DNA of 64,000 nucleotides from Bacteroidaceae bacterium (GCA_017461605.1 JAFTXN010000006.1:124001-188000); one strand, 5' to 3'; shown: positions 17,003 through 26,694, numbered from the stretch's first letter. Translations and numbers: made by a program. The notes: generated by a model from the letters alone, not told the origin.

Positions 17003-18649
17003 CTAATCCAATGTTTGCAGCGGCGCATTGCGTCGCACCGAAGCCTTCAACTCGGTTCCGGCGTGCTTAGGACGCCACTCAAACAGGTCATACTTGTCGC
17101 GCGGACGAATGTAGTCAAACCAGGCAAAACTCTCAAGAAAACAATGCTCACGCGGAGCCACCCCGATGGGATAGGTGCAACCTGTGGGTTCGGGGCCGGC
17201 CCATGCCCGCTTGAGTTTGCGATGGAGAATATAGGTGCGCATTTGCGGAGCTTCGGTGTAATTCTGATAGAGTATGAGGCTGTCTTTCTCCAACGGGTAG
17301 TAGATGACGCGGACGTTACCGTTGACATGGTTCTCGCGCATCTCGCCTTCCACAAAATAGGACTTCATCAACTGCCCCCCAACCTGGTTGTAGTGGAGAG
17401 AGTCGAGACGTTCCACGAGTAGGGCCTGGCGTTCCACATAAACACTGTCGATGGTCGAATCGTTGGTGAACACACTGATTTCCTCACCGATGACTTGCCT
17501 ATGGTCACTCCAGACGATCGGGTCACGAAAGAGGGTAAGTTTGCGTTGCTTCGAATTGAACACCAACGAGTCGCAAACGGCCTGCACATCGGTGCGGTAG
17601 GCTCGCACATGGAAGTAGCCATGCAGTACACGATAAACGGAATCGGTCTTCAGGTTGTAGGTGTAGAGGCGCAGGCTGTCGGCGTGCACAAAGAGCGTGT
17701 CCTCGCTGTTGGAATAATCCTTGGCCAATGCACTATCGGTGGCCAAAGCCTCACCAGTCAGTTCATTGTACCTGCAATAATGGCCCGTCAGTATGTTCTT
17801 GTTCTGCGTATCCTCATAATAGATGTTGCGAAAGAACGTTGCGACGCCGTTGGCCTTGTCGTAGTGTAAGCTGTCTCCTGACATGCGTCGGCCTTTGTTG
17901 AAAAGCTGCGGCCGATCATACAGCAGCGCACGCTGCGTGTCGGTGTTGTAGAGACCATGCTCGGTATAGATGCGGCTTTCGCCGGAGACCACATTGGAAG
18001 GTCCGCGCACGTCAGCCCATTTTGTGGCAAGGTCGTAGTGCAACGTGTCGGAGGTCAAAGTAAATTTGGGATTGACCAGCTGGACGTTGTAATTGAAGGT
18101 AGATTTTTTCTGCGACAGATAGTATTCTCCCCAGTCGGAAGTCAGTTCATTGGAACCGTCCACCAGTTTTCCGCCATCAAAGAAGTAACCGACGTCATAC
18201 AATCTGTCATAGTTCAAACTGTCTGTAGTGAGCACGGACTTGCGATGCGTCATCACCACATTACGACGGATTTGTGCCATCTGCACTTCACCATCGTAGA
18301 AGAGGTATTCGCCCACCAACGAGAGGGTGTCGCCTTGCAACATCTTCACATGCCCGAAAGCCTCAAACGAGTTGGTGTTTTGATAATAGACGGCACTATC
18401 ACAATACATCCGCATCCCATTGTGCAAGAACTCCACGTTGCCACTTGCCATTTGCGCATCGGGATGTGCGAACTGGTCGTGGCGAAGATTGTCGGCATGA
18501 ATGAGATATATTCTGTCGTCCGGCTTCTTCTCTGGTCGCTTATCATTGGGCATCGCAAATGCAATTGCCCGGGTCAACACCAATCCCAAAAGGATCAATA
18601 ATGCCGGGGCAAGCACTCGTCTGCTATATATATAATTATTGTATGCCAA
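17003..18649 (-). CDS. OstA-like protein (LptA/LptD N-terminal domain family)
   Basis: About 548 residues. An N-terminal hydrophobic segment ([14 protein letters not shown]) is a signal peptide or anchor. The rest is a long beta-rich stack of repeats with segments such as [30 protein letters not shown] and LTSDTLHYD, typical of the OstA/LptA jelly-roll that carries lipopolysaccharide across the periplasm. The start is uncertain: the listed start is TTG; an in-frame GTG at 18614-18616 is possible but would remove the positively charged RR. The AT-rich junction motif spans residues 2-9 of the longer form. It sits between surA-like and mutL genes. Confidence 0.85.
   Translation of the reverse strand: MAYNNYIYSRRVLAPALLILLGLVLTRAIAFAMPNDKRPEKKPDDRIYLIHADNLRHDQFAHPDAQMASGNVEFLHNGMRMYCDSAVYYQNTNSFEAFGHVKMLQGDTLSLVGEYLFYDGEVQMAQIRRNVVMTHRKSVLTTDSLNYDRLYDVGYFFDGGKLVDGSNELTSDWGEYYLSQKKSTFNYNVQLVNPKFTLTSDTLHYDLATKWADVRGPSNVVSGESRIYTEHGLYNTDTQRALLYDRPQLFNKGRRMSGDSLHYDKANGVATFFRNIYYEDTQNKNILTGHYCRYNELTGEALATDSALAKDYSNSEDTLFVHADSLRLYTYNLKTDSVYRVLHGYFHVRAYRTDVQAVCDSLVFNSKQRKLTLFRDPIVWSDHRQVIGEEISVFTNDSTIDSVYVERQALLVERLDSLHYNQVGGQLMKSYFVEGEMRENHVNGNVRVIYYPLEKDSLILYQNYTEAPQMRTYILHRKLKRAWAGPEPTGCTYPIGVAPREHCFLESFAWFDYIRPRDKYDLFEWRPKHAGTELKASVRRNAPLQTLD
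18623..18646 (-). repeat. AT-rich junction motif, copy 4
   Basis: On the minus strand, a match to the recurrent consensus ATACAATWATWATATATA. It lies at, or just inside, the 5' end of the OstA-like gene. Confidence 0.5.
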
Positions 18650-18671
18650 AGAAAATGGTTTTATGGCCTAG

Positions 18672-20024
18672 TTACTTAACCCAACCGGGGTATCGGAAAT
18701 CGCAATTGCGCCAATTGGCATTGATGCGAATATAAGTGGAGCGTTGCTTCTCGCGTATCCATTTTTCCAAACACTGCTCACGACGCTCGTTGAGCACCAC
18801 TTCACGCAACACCTGGAAGTCCTCGGTGATGCTGGCACGATGGCCGGGAATGCGATTCTTGAGACGAATGATGGCGCAATACTCCTGACCTTTCTCGTTA
18901 ATCATACGGAATGGTCGGGAAATCTCTCCCACCTGCAGCCCCTCGACTACACGAGCCACATCCTGCGGCAGGTCTTTCATCTGGAAGCGCGAAGTGATTT
19001 CATTGCTCTCTTCCGATTTGTTCACCATGAGTCCGCGATTGTTGCGAGTGTCTTTGTCGTCCGACAGTGCCACCACAGCTTCGTCGAAAGTGAACTTACC
19101 GGCACGGATGTCGGTAGCAACAGAATCCAAGCGCGAAAGTCCAAGCGCGAACTCGCTTTCTTCGATTTCGGGCTTCAGAAGGATGTGACGCACGCGCACT
19201 TTATCGCCTTTACGGTCTACAAACTGGATGATGTGGAAACCAAACTCGGAGCGTACAATCTTGGACACCTTTTTCGGATCGTTCAGCGAGAAAGCTACGT
19301 TGGCGAACTCGGGCACCCACTGATTGCGGCCGTTGTAGCCCAGGTCGCCTCCCTGACGCGCGCTGCCGCAGTGTGAATAAAGACGAGCAAGGGTTGAAAA
19401 CTCGCTCTCGCCTTCGTTGACACGACGAGCGTATTCACGAAGCTGCTCCTCGATGCGTTCCACCTCTGCACGCGAAACTTCAGGTTGATAAGTGAGTATT
19501 TGTACCTCTACTTGCGTCGGAATGAAGGGCACACTGTCCTCCGGCACGTTCTTGAAGTATTCACGTACTTCTGCCGGCGTAACCTTGATATTCTTGGTGA
19601 GATTGCGTTGCACCATCTGCACCTTCTGATTGTCGCGCATGGTCTGCTTGAGCTGTTCGCGCAGCAAAGCATAAGGTTTACGAGCATAGGCTTCGATGTT
19701 CTCACGCGAACCGAAGTTCTGAAGGTAGAAGTTAAGTCGTTCGTCCACAGCTCGTATGATATCGCCTTCGCTCACCGTGATACTGTCGAGGTCGGCCTGA
19801 TGCAGATAGAGTTTCTGCAGGGCCAGTTGCTCGGGAATTTCACAATAGGGGTTGGCAAAGGGATTATTGTCCATCTCGGCACTGATGCGCGTCTCCTCAA
19901 CATCGGAGAGCAAGATGGCATTATCGCCCACCACCCATATCACTTCGTCCACGACGTTGCTTTGCGCCCACACGGGAGCTGTTGCAAGCCACATGAGGAG
20001 GGTGCTTAGGAAAGTCTTCTTCAT
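18672..20024 (-). CDS. Periplasmic peptidyl-prolyl isomerase (SurA/PpiC-type)
   Basis: A 450-residue periplasmic chaperone. The signal peptide (MKKTFLSTLLMWLATAPVWA) is followed by a SurA-type N-terminal helical domain (VVDEVIWVVGDNAILLSDV) and parvulin domains; the first has YSHCGSARQGGDLGYNGR (about residues 215-232) and GFHIIQ, the usual PpiC signatures. It should fold outer membrane proteins. ATG 20022-20024 is used because it begins the signal peptide. It lies between another PpiC gene and the OstA gene, fitting a role in outer membrane assembly. Confidence 0.9.
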   Translation of the reverse strand: MKKTFLSTLLMWLATAPVWAQSNVVDEVIWVVGDNAILLSDVEETRISAEMDNNPFANPYCEIPEQLALQKLYLHQADLDSITVSEGDIIRAVDERLNFYLQNFGSRENIEAYARKPYALLREQLKQTMRDNQKVQMVQRNLTKNIKVTPAEVREYFKNVPEDSVPFIPTQVEVQILTYQPEVSRAEVERIEEQLREYARRVNEGESEFSTLARLYSHCGSARQGGDLGYNGRNQWVPEFANVAFSLNDPKKVSKIVRSEFGFHIIQFVDRKGDKVRVRHILLKPEIEESEFALGLSRLDSVATDIRAGKFTFDEAVVALSDDKDTRNNRGLMVNKSEESNEITSRFQMKDLPQDVARVVEGLQVGEISRPFRMINEKGQEYCAIIRLKNRIPGHRASITEDFQVLREVVLNERREQCLEKWIREKQRSTYIRINANWRNCDFRYPGWVK

Positions 20025-20044
20025 TTTGGTTGTTTTGGTGAAAG

Positions 20045-20072
20045 GAAAGAGCACCTTGAAGAGTGCTCTTTC
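20045..20072. terminator. Hairpin between the two PpiC genes
   Basis: A perfect 10-bp inverted repeat (20045-20054 with 20063-20072) in the 91-base gap. The following T tract is interrupted, so it may attenuate rather than stop transcription, or stabilise mRNA ends. Confidence 0.5.
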
Positions 20073-20115
20073 GTTTTATTTATAGGCTGAACGAATTGTT
20101 TGCGAGCCTTTTGTA

Positions 20116-21621
20116 TCAATGGTTGTTGACTGTAGCCAGCACGTCTTCGTGGATTTCCACTTTATACTTGGCACGCAGCTCTTCCAACCAAGCCTTCATC
20201 ATCACATCCTGATAGTCGCTGATGACGAGGGACTTGACATCCAGATAGCTTGAGGGCTTCTTGAGCAATTTACCATAAGTCTCCACGATGGGAAATCTGG
20301 CCGGGCCTTTCACGTCACCTTTACCAAAGACTGCATAGTCAATATATCTGTTTTCTCCCTGCTTGGCCAAATATGGACCGGTGACAAACACTTGTGTCGA
20401 GTCACGGTTAATGGTTTTCTTGAGTTCGGCGCGCCAATCTCCGTCCGCATGTTTCTTCAGAATCTTCTGCACGGCTTTCTTCTGTGAGGGATCTTTGAGA
20501 AGAATCACAAAGCCTTTGAAGCGGGGTTCGTCCCATTGATAATTCTTCTTGTTCTTTTTATAATATGCAGCAAGTGCATCTGCATCCTTAGCTGCAGGAT
20601 CAAGCACCTTGAGCTTCGTTACTTCGAAAGCCAACGATCCATCGTGATATTCCTTGATGAGGTACTTCAGCTCGGGGCGACCGTCCACCTCTTCACGCAT
20701 CACGTTTTCAATCACTTGCTCGCGGGTTAGACTTCCGTTAGACGCTGCAACGAGCTGATTGATGCGATGTTCCATAGATGCTTCCTCTATGCCTTGACGC
20801 TTCAGAGCTTGAATGAGCTGCGAGCGAAGCGTCTCAAAACTCTCAAGTGCCTTGCGTTCCTTCATGAGAATGATGTGGTAACCAAACTGCGTGAGCACCG
20901 GTTGCGACATCTCGCCTTTTTGAAGTGCATAAGCTGTGGTTTCGAATTCCTTCACCGTGCTGTTGGGACCAATCCAAGGGAGCAAGCCTCCTTGGCGCGC
21001 CGACCCCGGATCGGACGAATGACGTTTTGCTATCTCTGCAAAGTCGGCACCGGCCTTAAGCACTGCATGGAGCGAATCTGCCTTTTGCTTGGCAGCTTCT
21101 GCTACGTCGGCAGGTGCATTCTGCGGCACAGGCACAAGGATGTGAGCAACACGCAACATATCCTGACCGGCGAGTGCTGTCTCGATTTGCTTATATTGCA
21201 GACGGGCTATCGAGTCGATGAAGACGGTGTCTACCAAGAAAGGTGTGAGCTGCATATCGCGGTTTGCGCGGAACTCCTGACGGAATGCTGCCACGGTGTC
21301 CAGACGTGCGTCGAGAGCGGCAGCCACCTTGAGACGATAGTCGATATACATCTCGGCGAACTCTCGGACACTCTTCTGCTCCACGGCACCTTCGATGTCG
21401 CGGTTTTTGTTGTATGCATATTCAAACTCTGAGCGTGTAACAGGCACACCGTTGATGGTGAGCACCACCGGGTCGTCATCGGAAGTACTGAACGTATATG
21501 TCTTTCCGATGTATGAAAAGCCGGGTACGGGTTCTATGGTTACGGCCTGCACTCCGACAACAGCCAAAAGCAACGCCGAGGCTGTGAGCAGCAGTTGCTT
21601 GCGAAACTGAAACTTTCTCAT
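20116..21621 (-). CDS. Periplasmic peptidyl-prolyl isomerase (PpiC family)
   Basis: A 501-residue exported foldase. It has a signal peptide (QLLLTASALLLAVVGVQA), a helical N-terminal region with NGVPVTRSEFEYAYNK, and a parvulin domain (about residues 140-250) with HSSDPGSARQGGLLPWIG and FGYHIILM. A second C-terminal region of about 240 residues, including YIDYAVFGKGD, looks like a degenerate repeat of the same fold. It is 91 bases upstream of the SurA-like gene and likely co-transcribed with it. Confidence 0.88.
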   Translation of the reverse strand: MRKFQFRKQLLLTASALLLAVVGVQAVTIEPVPGFSYIGKTYTFSTSDDDPVVLTINGVPVTRSEFEYAYNKNRDIEGAVEQKSVREFAEMYIDYRLKVAAALDARLDTVAAFRQEFRANRDMQLTPFLVDTVFIDSIARLQYKQIETALAGQDMLRVAHILVPVPQNAPADVAEAAKQKADSLHAVLKAGADFAEIAKRHSSDPGSARQGGLLPWIGPNSTVKEFETTAYALQKGEMSQPVLTQFGYHIILMKERKALESFETLRSQLIQALKRQGIEEASMEHRINQLVAASNGSLTREQVIENVMREEVDGRPELKYLIKEYHDGSLAFEVTKLKVLDPAAKDADALAAYYKKNKKNYQWDEPRFKGFVILLKDPSQKKAVQKILKKHADGDWRAELKKTINRDSTQVFVTGPYLAKQGENRYIDYAVFGKGDVKGPARFPIVETYGKLLKKPSSYLDVKSLVISDYQDVMMKAWLEELRAKYKVEIHEDVLATVNNH

Positions 21622-21669
21622 TGATTATTATAGGTTGTGTAGTGTTTGATAAGGGAAACTCCGAGATAT

Positions 21670-23151
21670 TTACTCATGGCGAGTATAGTTGGGGGCTTCG
21701 CTGGTGATGGTGATGTCGTGGGGATGACTCTCGAGCACACCGGCGTTGGTGATACGAGTGAACTTAGCATTGTGCAACTGCTCGATGGTGGCAGCGCCGC
21801 AATATCCCATTCCCGAGCGGAGACCTCCGACAAGCTGATAAATGACTTCCTGCACGGAGCCCTTGTAGGGTACACGTCCGGCAATGCCTTCGGGAACCAG
21901 CTTCTTCACATCGGCAACACCGGCCTGGAAGTAGCGGTCTTTCGAACCGTTCTCCATGGCTTCGAGCGAGCCCATGCCACGATAGGTCTTAAACTTACGG
22001 CCATTGAAAATAATGGTTTCACCCGGCGACTCCTCAGTACCAGCCACCAGCGAACCAATCATCACGCTGCAACCTCCGGCTGCCAAGGCCTTGACCACAT
22101 CGCCCGAGTAGCGCAAACCACCATCGGCAATGAGGGGAATGCCTGTGCCTTGCAGAGCACACGCCACGTCATAAATGGCTGAGAGCTGCGGAACGCCCAC
22201 ACCGGCTACCACGCGAGTGGTGCAGATGGAGCCGGGACCGATACCCACCTTGATGGCATCTGCGCCAGCTTCTGCCAACATGCGGGCAGCCTCGCCGGTT
22301 GCAATGTTGCCCACCACGATGTCCACACCGGTGAAGGCAGCTTTGGCCTCACGCAGTTTTTCGATTACCGACTTCGAGTGACCATGCGCTGTGTCGATAA
22401 CGATAGCATCGACGCCGGCATGGATGAGCGCCTCCATGCGCTGGAAAGTGTCAGCCGTTACGCCCACACCGGCAGCCACACGCAGACGGCCCTTGGCATC
22501 CTTACAAGCCATGGGTTTGTCCTTGGCTTTGGTAATATCCTTGTAGGTAATGAGACCCACCAATCGACCATCCTTATCGACCACGGGCAGTTTTTCGATT
22601 TTGTTTTCCTGCAGAATCTGTGCTGCTGCCACCAAGTCGGTCTGCTGCGAAGTGGTGATGAGATTTTCCTTACTCATCACATCGTCAATCTGCTTATCAA
22701 GTTCGCGCTCGAAACGCAGGTCGCGGTTTGTCACAATGCCCACCAGATGCATATCGTCGTCCACCACGGGAATACCGCCGATGTGGTATTCGCTCATCAG
22801 CTGCAAGGCATCGCGCACGGTCTTGCCGCGCTTAATCGTCACGGGGTCGTAAATCATTCCGTTCTCCGCACGCTTCACAATGGCCACCTGACGGGCCTGA
22901 TCCTCGATGGACATATTCTTGTGAATCACACCAATGCCACCTTCGCGAGCAATGGCGATGGCCATCGCAGCCTCGGTAACGGTATCCATGGCGGCCGTCA
23001 CAAAGGGGATTTGCAGCTCGATGTTGCGTGAGAAACGTGTGCTGAGCGACACCGTGCGCGGCAACACTTCTGAATAAGCGGGAACTAAAAGGACGTCATC
23101 ATAAGTAAGTCCGTCCATCACGATTTTGTCGGCAATAAAAGAGGGCTTCAT
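21670..23151 (-). CDS. guaB: Inosine-5'-monophosphate dehydrogenase
   Basis: A 493-residue IMP dehydrogenase, which oxidises IMP to XMP with NAD in guanine nucleotide synthesis. The N-terminal catalytic part carries [18 protein letters not shown]. Two CBS domains occupy about residues 95-210. The catalytic Cys loop is [20 protein letters not shown] (about 303-322), followed by the [11 protein letters not shown] phosphate-binding segment and the flap YRGMGS. Full length. First gene of the cluster running to mutL; its -7 element is at 23174-23181. Confidence 0.97.
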   Translation of the reverse strand: MKPSFIADKIVMDGLTYDDVLLVPAYSEVLPRTVSLSTRFSRNIELQIPFVTAAMDTVTEAAMAIAIAREGGIGVIHKNMSIEDQARQVAIVKRAENGMIYDPVTIKRGKTVRDALQLMSEYHIGGIPVVDDDMHLVGIVTNRDLRFERELDKQIDDVMSKENLITTSQQTDLVAAAQILQENKIEKLPVVDKDGRLVGLITYKDITKAKDKPMACKDAKGRLRVAAGVGVTADTFQRMEALIHAGVDAIVIDTAHGHSKSVIEKLREAKAAFTGVDIVVGNIATGEAARMLAEAGADAIKVGIGPGSICTTRVVAGVGVPQLSAIYDVACALQGTGIPLIADGGLRYSGDVVKALAAGGCSVMIGSLVAGTEESPGETIIFNGRKFKTYRGMGSLEAMENGSKDRYFQAGVADVKKLVPEGIAGRVPYKGSVQEVIYQLVGGLRSGMGYCGAATIEQLHNAKFTRITNAGVLESHPHDITITSEAPNYTRHE

Positions 23152-23173
23152 ACTTTTAGAATTTTATTGCGTG

Positions 23174-23181
23174 CAAATTTA
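23174..23181 (-). promoter_or_regulatory. -7 promoter element of guaB
   Basis: Minus strand TAAATTTG, a match to TAnnTTTG, 22 bases before the guaB start. No correctly spaced TTTG was found upstream. Confidence 0.45.
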
Positions 23182-23344
23182 TGTATTTTCCGCAAAAAAC
23201 CGCACGCTCCCCACCAAAAATAACACCTTGCTTCAGCTTTTTTATGAAGCTTCTCGCCACATGCATGCACCGCCCCGCTCCGCCGGCATCGTACATAGGA
23301 ACAAACAAAAGGCCGAAAAGATGCTGCGAAATGCAGGAAAAGTG

Positions 23345-23352
23345 TATCTTTG
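23345..23352 (+). promoter_or_regulatory. -7 promoter element for the HU-like gene
   Basis: TATCTTTG, a full match to TAnnTTTG. A start about 7 bases downstream would place the four palindromes at 23370-23451 in the leader of the transcript. No -33 TTTG at proper spacing. Confidence 0.5.
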
Positions 23353-23369
23353 TGGCACTCTTGATGAAT

Positions 23370-23451
23370 TATCATTAGGGTGATAAGAAATTATCATTAT
23401 AGTGATAAGAACGTATCACTATGGTGATAAGAACGTATCATTAAGGTGATA
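23370..23451. repeat. Array of four 16-bp palindromes, 22-bp period (array 1)
   Basis: Four units of the form TATCA-N6-TGATA start at 23370, 23392, 23414 and 23436, exactly 22 bp apart, separated by AGAAAT or AGAACG. A 22-bp period is about two helical turns, so all units face the same side of the DNA. The array lies between a -7 element and the HU-like gene. An inverted, nearly identical array is at 52014-52095. It may be an operator bound cooperatively, or an RNA leader of four short hairpins. Confidence 0.92.
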
Positions 23452-23534
23452 ATATAACGAGAAGCACTGCAACAAGCACTAAGGCACAATCAAACAAATA
23501 CTTAGAAGCATTCACAAAACTTATAAGAAACAAC

Positions 23535-24161
23535 ATGGCTATCAATTACGACATCTACAAAAACTCCGGATGCCTCAGAAGCAAGAGCGATCACCACCTG
23601 CGCATCATCGAGAACAAGACCACCACAAGCAACACGCTGGCCGAACACATTGAGAAGGCTTGCTCGCTCACCACCTCCGACGTCAAGGCTGCCCTGTCAG
23701 CCCTCGCCTCCTCCGTGCGCGACGAACTGCTGGCCGGCAACAGCATCCATCTGGAAGGACTGGGCTACCTGTCGCTCGCCATGGAGGGCGAAATCGAACC
23801 AGACTGCAACGGCCGACTCCGCGTGAAGCATCCACGCGTAAGCAATGTGCTCTTCAGACCCGAAAAAGCATTGATGCGAAAACTGCAAGACGCGCAGTTC
23901 ACCATCACAAAGCATGCCGGAAAGCACTCGCGCAACCTGAGCGAAACCGAAACCGAACAGATCATCGCCCGACTGCTCGAAAAGCGCACTTTCTTCACCG
24001 CACGCCAATTTGCCAACGCCTCCGACATGACGCAGGCCACAGCCTATCGCACGCTGCGCAAGCTGTTAGACAACGGGACACTGAAGAACATCGGCACACC
24101 CTCACGCATGATTTTCACCCATGCCGACAAGCCTTCCACCGACAGCGCCGAGACACATTGA
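23535..24161 (+). CDS. HU-like DNA-binding protein with C-terminal winged helix
   Basis: A 208-residue protein. The N-terminal ~120 residues resemble the HU/IHF-like domain common in Bacteroidetes (start MAINYDIYKN, core LAEHIEKACSLTTSDVKAAL, then the GNSIHLEGLGYLSL arm region). The last 70 residues contain a helix-turn-helix: RTFFTARQFANASDMTQATA followed by YRTLRKLLDNGTLKNIG, as in winged-helix regulators. The combination suggests a nucleoid-type protein with added sequence-specific binding. The upstream palindrome array is a natural candidate target; that is inference. Confidence 0.78.
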   Translation: MAINYDIYKNSGCLRSKSDHHLRIIENKTTTSNTLAEHIEKACSLTTSDVKAALSALASSVRDELLAGNSIHLEGLGYLSLAMEGEIEPDCNGRLRVKHPRVSNVLFRPEKALMRKLQDAQFTITKHAGKHSRNLSETETEQIIARLLEKRTFFTARQFANASDMTQATAYRTLRKLLDNGTLKNIGTPSRMIFTHADKPSTDSAETH

Positions 24162-24215
24162 CGAACAACTACCACACGACAATAATCCACTAAAACCCAA
24201 ACAGAAAGCATCGAC

Positions 24216-24407
24216 ATGAGCGACGGAAACTTTAACAGAAACCTACTCCCCTATCGCAACTACCAGAGCGGCCTGCGCGCAGGACGAGCCACCATGCGGA
24301 CACAAGCACTGAGAGCCCTCGAAGCACTGCTCGCCGTGCACTTCCCTCATCTGTCCGAGGACGAGCGTGCCACCCTCATGGCGGAGTTCAAACAGACATT
24401 GGAATAA
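24216..24407 (+). CDS. Small basic protein, 63 aa
   Basis: Follows the HU-like gene by 54 bases and ends just before a strong terminator, so the two form a unit. The sequence is Arg-rich in the first half (NYQSGLRAGRATMRTQAL) and helical, with an acidic C-terminus (LSEDERATLMAEF). No known motif. Codon use resembles its neighbours. It could be a partner of the HU-like protein; unproven. Confidence 0.7.
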   Translation: MSDGNFNRNLLPYRNYQSGLRAGRATMRTQALRALEALLAVHFPHLSEDERATLMAEFKQTLE

Positions 24408-24411
24408 ACAG

Positions 24412-24450
24412 AATCCCCTGCTTTCACCGTCATCAGTGAAGCAGGGGATT
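24412..24450. terminator. Intrinsic terminator
   Basis: A perfect 12-bp stem (24412-24423 with 24439-24450) followed by TTTT; lies between the small-protein gene and the convergent relA/spoT gene and can serve both directions. Confidence 0.85.
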
Positions 24451-24471
24451 TTCATATAAGTACATCTGATA

Positions 24472-26694
24472 TCAGCCGCGCGAAACAGCTTTGACGCCTC
24501 GCACGGTCCGTATTTTCTTAATGAGTGATGAGAGCACCTGCGTGTCATCCACCAACACCGTCAGAATGCCGCTGAACAGTCCGTCGTAACTGTCGATATT
24601 GATGCTTCTGAGCATGATTTTCTCTTCTTTCGAGATGATGGATGTGATATTGTTGACAATGCCCAAATCGTCTTGTCCCACCACGTGCAGCGTGATGCTG
24701 TATTTTCCACCACCCTTTCCGGCCCAACGCGCTTTCACCACACGATAGCCGAAACGCTCACGCAGCGCCGGCGCATTGGGACAATTGGTGCGGTGAATCT
24801 TGATGCCGCCGCCCGAAGTGACAAAGCCAAACACGTCATCGCCATACACAGGATTGCAGCAGCGTGCCATCTGAAAATCAATGCCCTTCAGATTGCGGTC
24901 GATGACCAACACGTCTTCTTCGCTCTTGGCTTGCTTCTCACGCTCCGCCACAAAGTTGTATTCCTCCGCCGACCGTGTGGCTGCCCTCTCGGCCAAGCCC
25001 ATCTCTCGACGCGACAGCTCTACGTACAGATCGATCAACTCGTTCACATCCACCCGTTCCTCAGCTATCGCCTTGAAGAATTCGCCCGACTCCTTGAAGC
25101 CTGCCTTTTTCACCAAGCGATTGATGTTGTCTTCGTCCCACTCTATCTTTCTGTTCTTTAGTTTTCGCTCCAACAACTCACGCGCCAACACTCCCTCACG
25201 GGCTTGCAACTCCTTGACCGATTGGCGTATCTTGGCCTTAGCGTGCGAGGATACCACCGAGGTGAGCCATTCCATCTTGGGAGTCTGCGTGCTCTGCGTC
25301 AGGATTTCCACCGTGGCTCCGCTCTCCAACTGCTGCCGAATGGGCACAGCCCGTCCGTTGACACGTCCACCCACACACCGGTTGCCCACCGCCGTATGGA
25401 TGTGATACGCGAAGTCGAGCACCGTGGCTCCGGCCGGCAATCGGAACAAGTCGCCCTTGGGAGTAAAAACATAGACTTCGTGCTGCTGTGTGTTTTCACT
25501 CAGACTCTCTGACAGCAAAGCCTCATCCCCATTTTCGAGTGCTGACCGTATATCTGCCAACCAGGCATCCACACCGCCCCCACTCTGCTTCACACCCTTG
25601 TAGCGCCAATGCGCCGCCAGTCCGTGCTCGGCCACCTCATCCATACGCTCGGTGCGGATTTGCACTTCCACCCATTTGTCTTCCGGCCCACGCACTGTGA
25701 TGTGCAGACTCTCATATCCGTTGCTCTTAGGCACGGTGATCCAGTCACGCAGACGCTTCAAGTTACTCTCATACTTGGCCGTAATAAGCGAAAAGGCCTT
25801 CCAGCACTGCTCTTTCTCCTTGGCCGGCGGCGCATCAATGATGATACGAATGGCAAACAGGTCGTACACACCATTGAAGCCGCACTGCTGCTTCTTCATC
25901 TTCTGCCAGATGGAGTGTATACTCTTGGTGCGGCCTTTCATGTGGTACTTCAGTCCTTCAGCATCAAGCATTTCGCGGATAGGAGCCGTGAAGCGTTCGA
26001 TGTAAGCATCACGACTCTTCTTGGTTGCGTTGAGGTTTTCCTTAATCATGTAGTAAGCCTCGCGCTCCATATACTTCAAGGAGAGATCCTCCAACTCGCT
26101 TTTCAGTTTGTACAGACCGAGTTTGTGCGCCAACGGAGCGTAGATGTAAGCCGCCTCAGTGGATACCTTCAGTTGCTCGTCATGCGCCTCGGTGTCCTTG
26201 ATGCATCGCATCACACTTACGTTCTCTGCAATCAAGAGCAACACCACGCGCATATCACCGGCCTGGCTTACCAGCAAATTACGAAAGTTGTCGGTACGCA
26301 TGGCCTCGGTTTTCACATCCAAGGCCTCCACACGGCGTATGGCAGCCATCGCATTAGCCACATGGTCACCCATGAGCTTGCGCACGTCCTCTTGGCGTTC
26401 GTCTACTCCGGCAGCATACAGCAAAAAAGCCTTAAGCACCACACCACGCAGGCCGATTTCACTCACAGCCAGTTCAATGGTTTGTAGTGCCAACACCACA
26501 CGGTTGATACCAAAAGCATCGCGAGGTACCCCATTGGCACAAGCCGCAGCAAGAAAATCATATAGCTTTCGCGCTTCTCCATACTCCATTCGGATATTTG
26601 GCAGACGCCACAAGACCAACAGACACCGCCGCAATTCGGCAGCCTCTTGCTGAGTGAAACCATATGAAATACTTGAAGATTTCAGTTGAGCCAT
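24472..26694 (-). CDS. RelA/SpoT-family (p)ppGpp synthetase, hydrolase domain degenerate
   Basis: A 740-residue long Rel-family enzyme. Domains in order: a pseudo-HD region (residues 20-185), the synthetase domain (about 210-390) with GRTKSIHSIWQKM, DLFAIRI and VEVQIRT, a TGS domain (about 420-480, FRLPAGATVLDFAYHIH), a helical linker with a Cys-containing segment (MARCCNPVYGDDV) and a C-terminal ACT domain. The HDxxED hydrolase motif of bifunctional enzymes is absent. The loop equivalent to RxKD reads RLRD. It should make (p)ppGpp in response to ribosome stalling but not degrade it. ATG 26692-26694 begins MAQLKSS; a longer frame to 26736 is less likely. Confidence 0.93.
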   Translation of the reverse strand: MAQLKSSSISYGFTQQEAAELRRCLLVLWRLPNIRMEYGEARKLYDFLAAACANGVPRDAFGINRVVLALQTIELAVSEIGLRGVVLKAFLLYAAGVDERQEDVRKLMGDHVANAMAAIRRVEALDVKTEAMRTDNFRNLLVSQAGDMRVVLLLIAENVSVMRCIKDTEAHDEQLKVSTEAAYIYAPLAHKLGLYKLKSELEDLSLKYMEREAYYMIKENLNATKKSRDAYIERFTAPIREMLDAEGLKYHMKGRTKSIHSIWQKMKKQQCGFNGVYDLFAIRIIIDAPPAKEKEQCWKAFSLITAKYESNLKRLRDWITVPKSNGYESLHITVRGPEDKWVEVQIRTERMDEVAEHGLAAHWRYKGVKQSGGGVDAWLADIRSALENGDEALLSESLSENTQQHEVYVFTPKGDLFRLPAGATVLDFAYHIHTAVGNRCVGGRVNGRAVPIRQQLESGATVEILTQSTQTPKMEWLTSVVSSHAKAKIRQSVKELQAREGVLARELLERKLKNRKIEWDEDNINRLVKKAGFKESGEFFKAIAEERVDVNELIDLYVELSRREMGLAERAATRSAEEYNFVAEREKQAKSEEDVLVIDRNLKGIDFQMARCCNPVYGDDVFGFVTSGGGIKIHRTNCPNAPALRERFGYRVVKARWAGKGGGKYSITLHVVGQDDLGIVNNITSIISKEEKIMLRSINIDSYDGLFSGILTVLVDDTQVLSSLIKKIRTVRGVKAVSRG

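Noticed and set aside
23126-23383. Short frames in the guaB-HU spacer
   Set aside because: They cross the guaB start and promoter elements and lack protein-like composition.
23370-23451. CRISPR array
   Set aside because: The repeats are 16-bp palindromes with 6-bp spacers that are themselves conserved; no cas genes are present.
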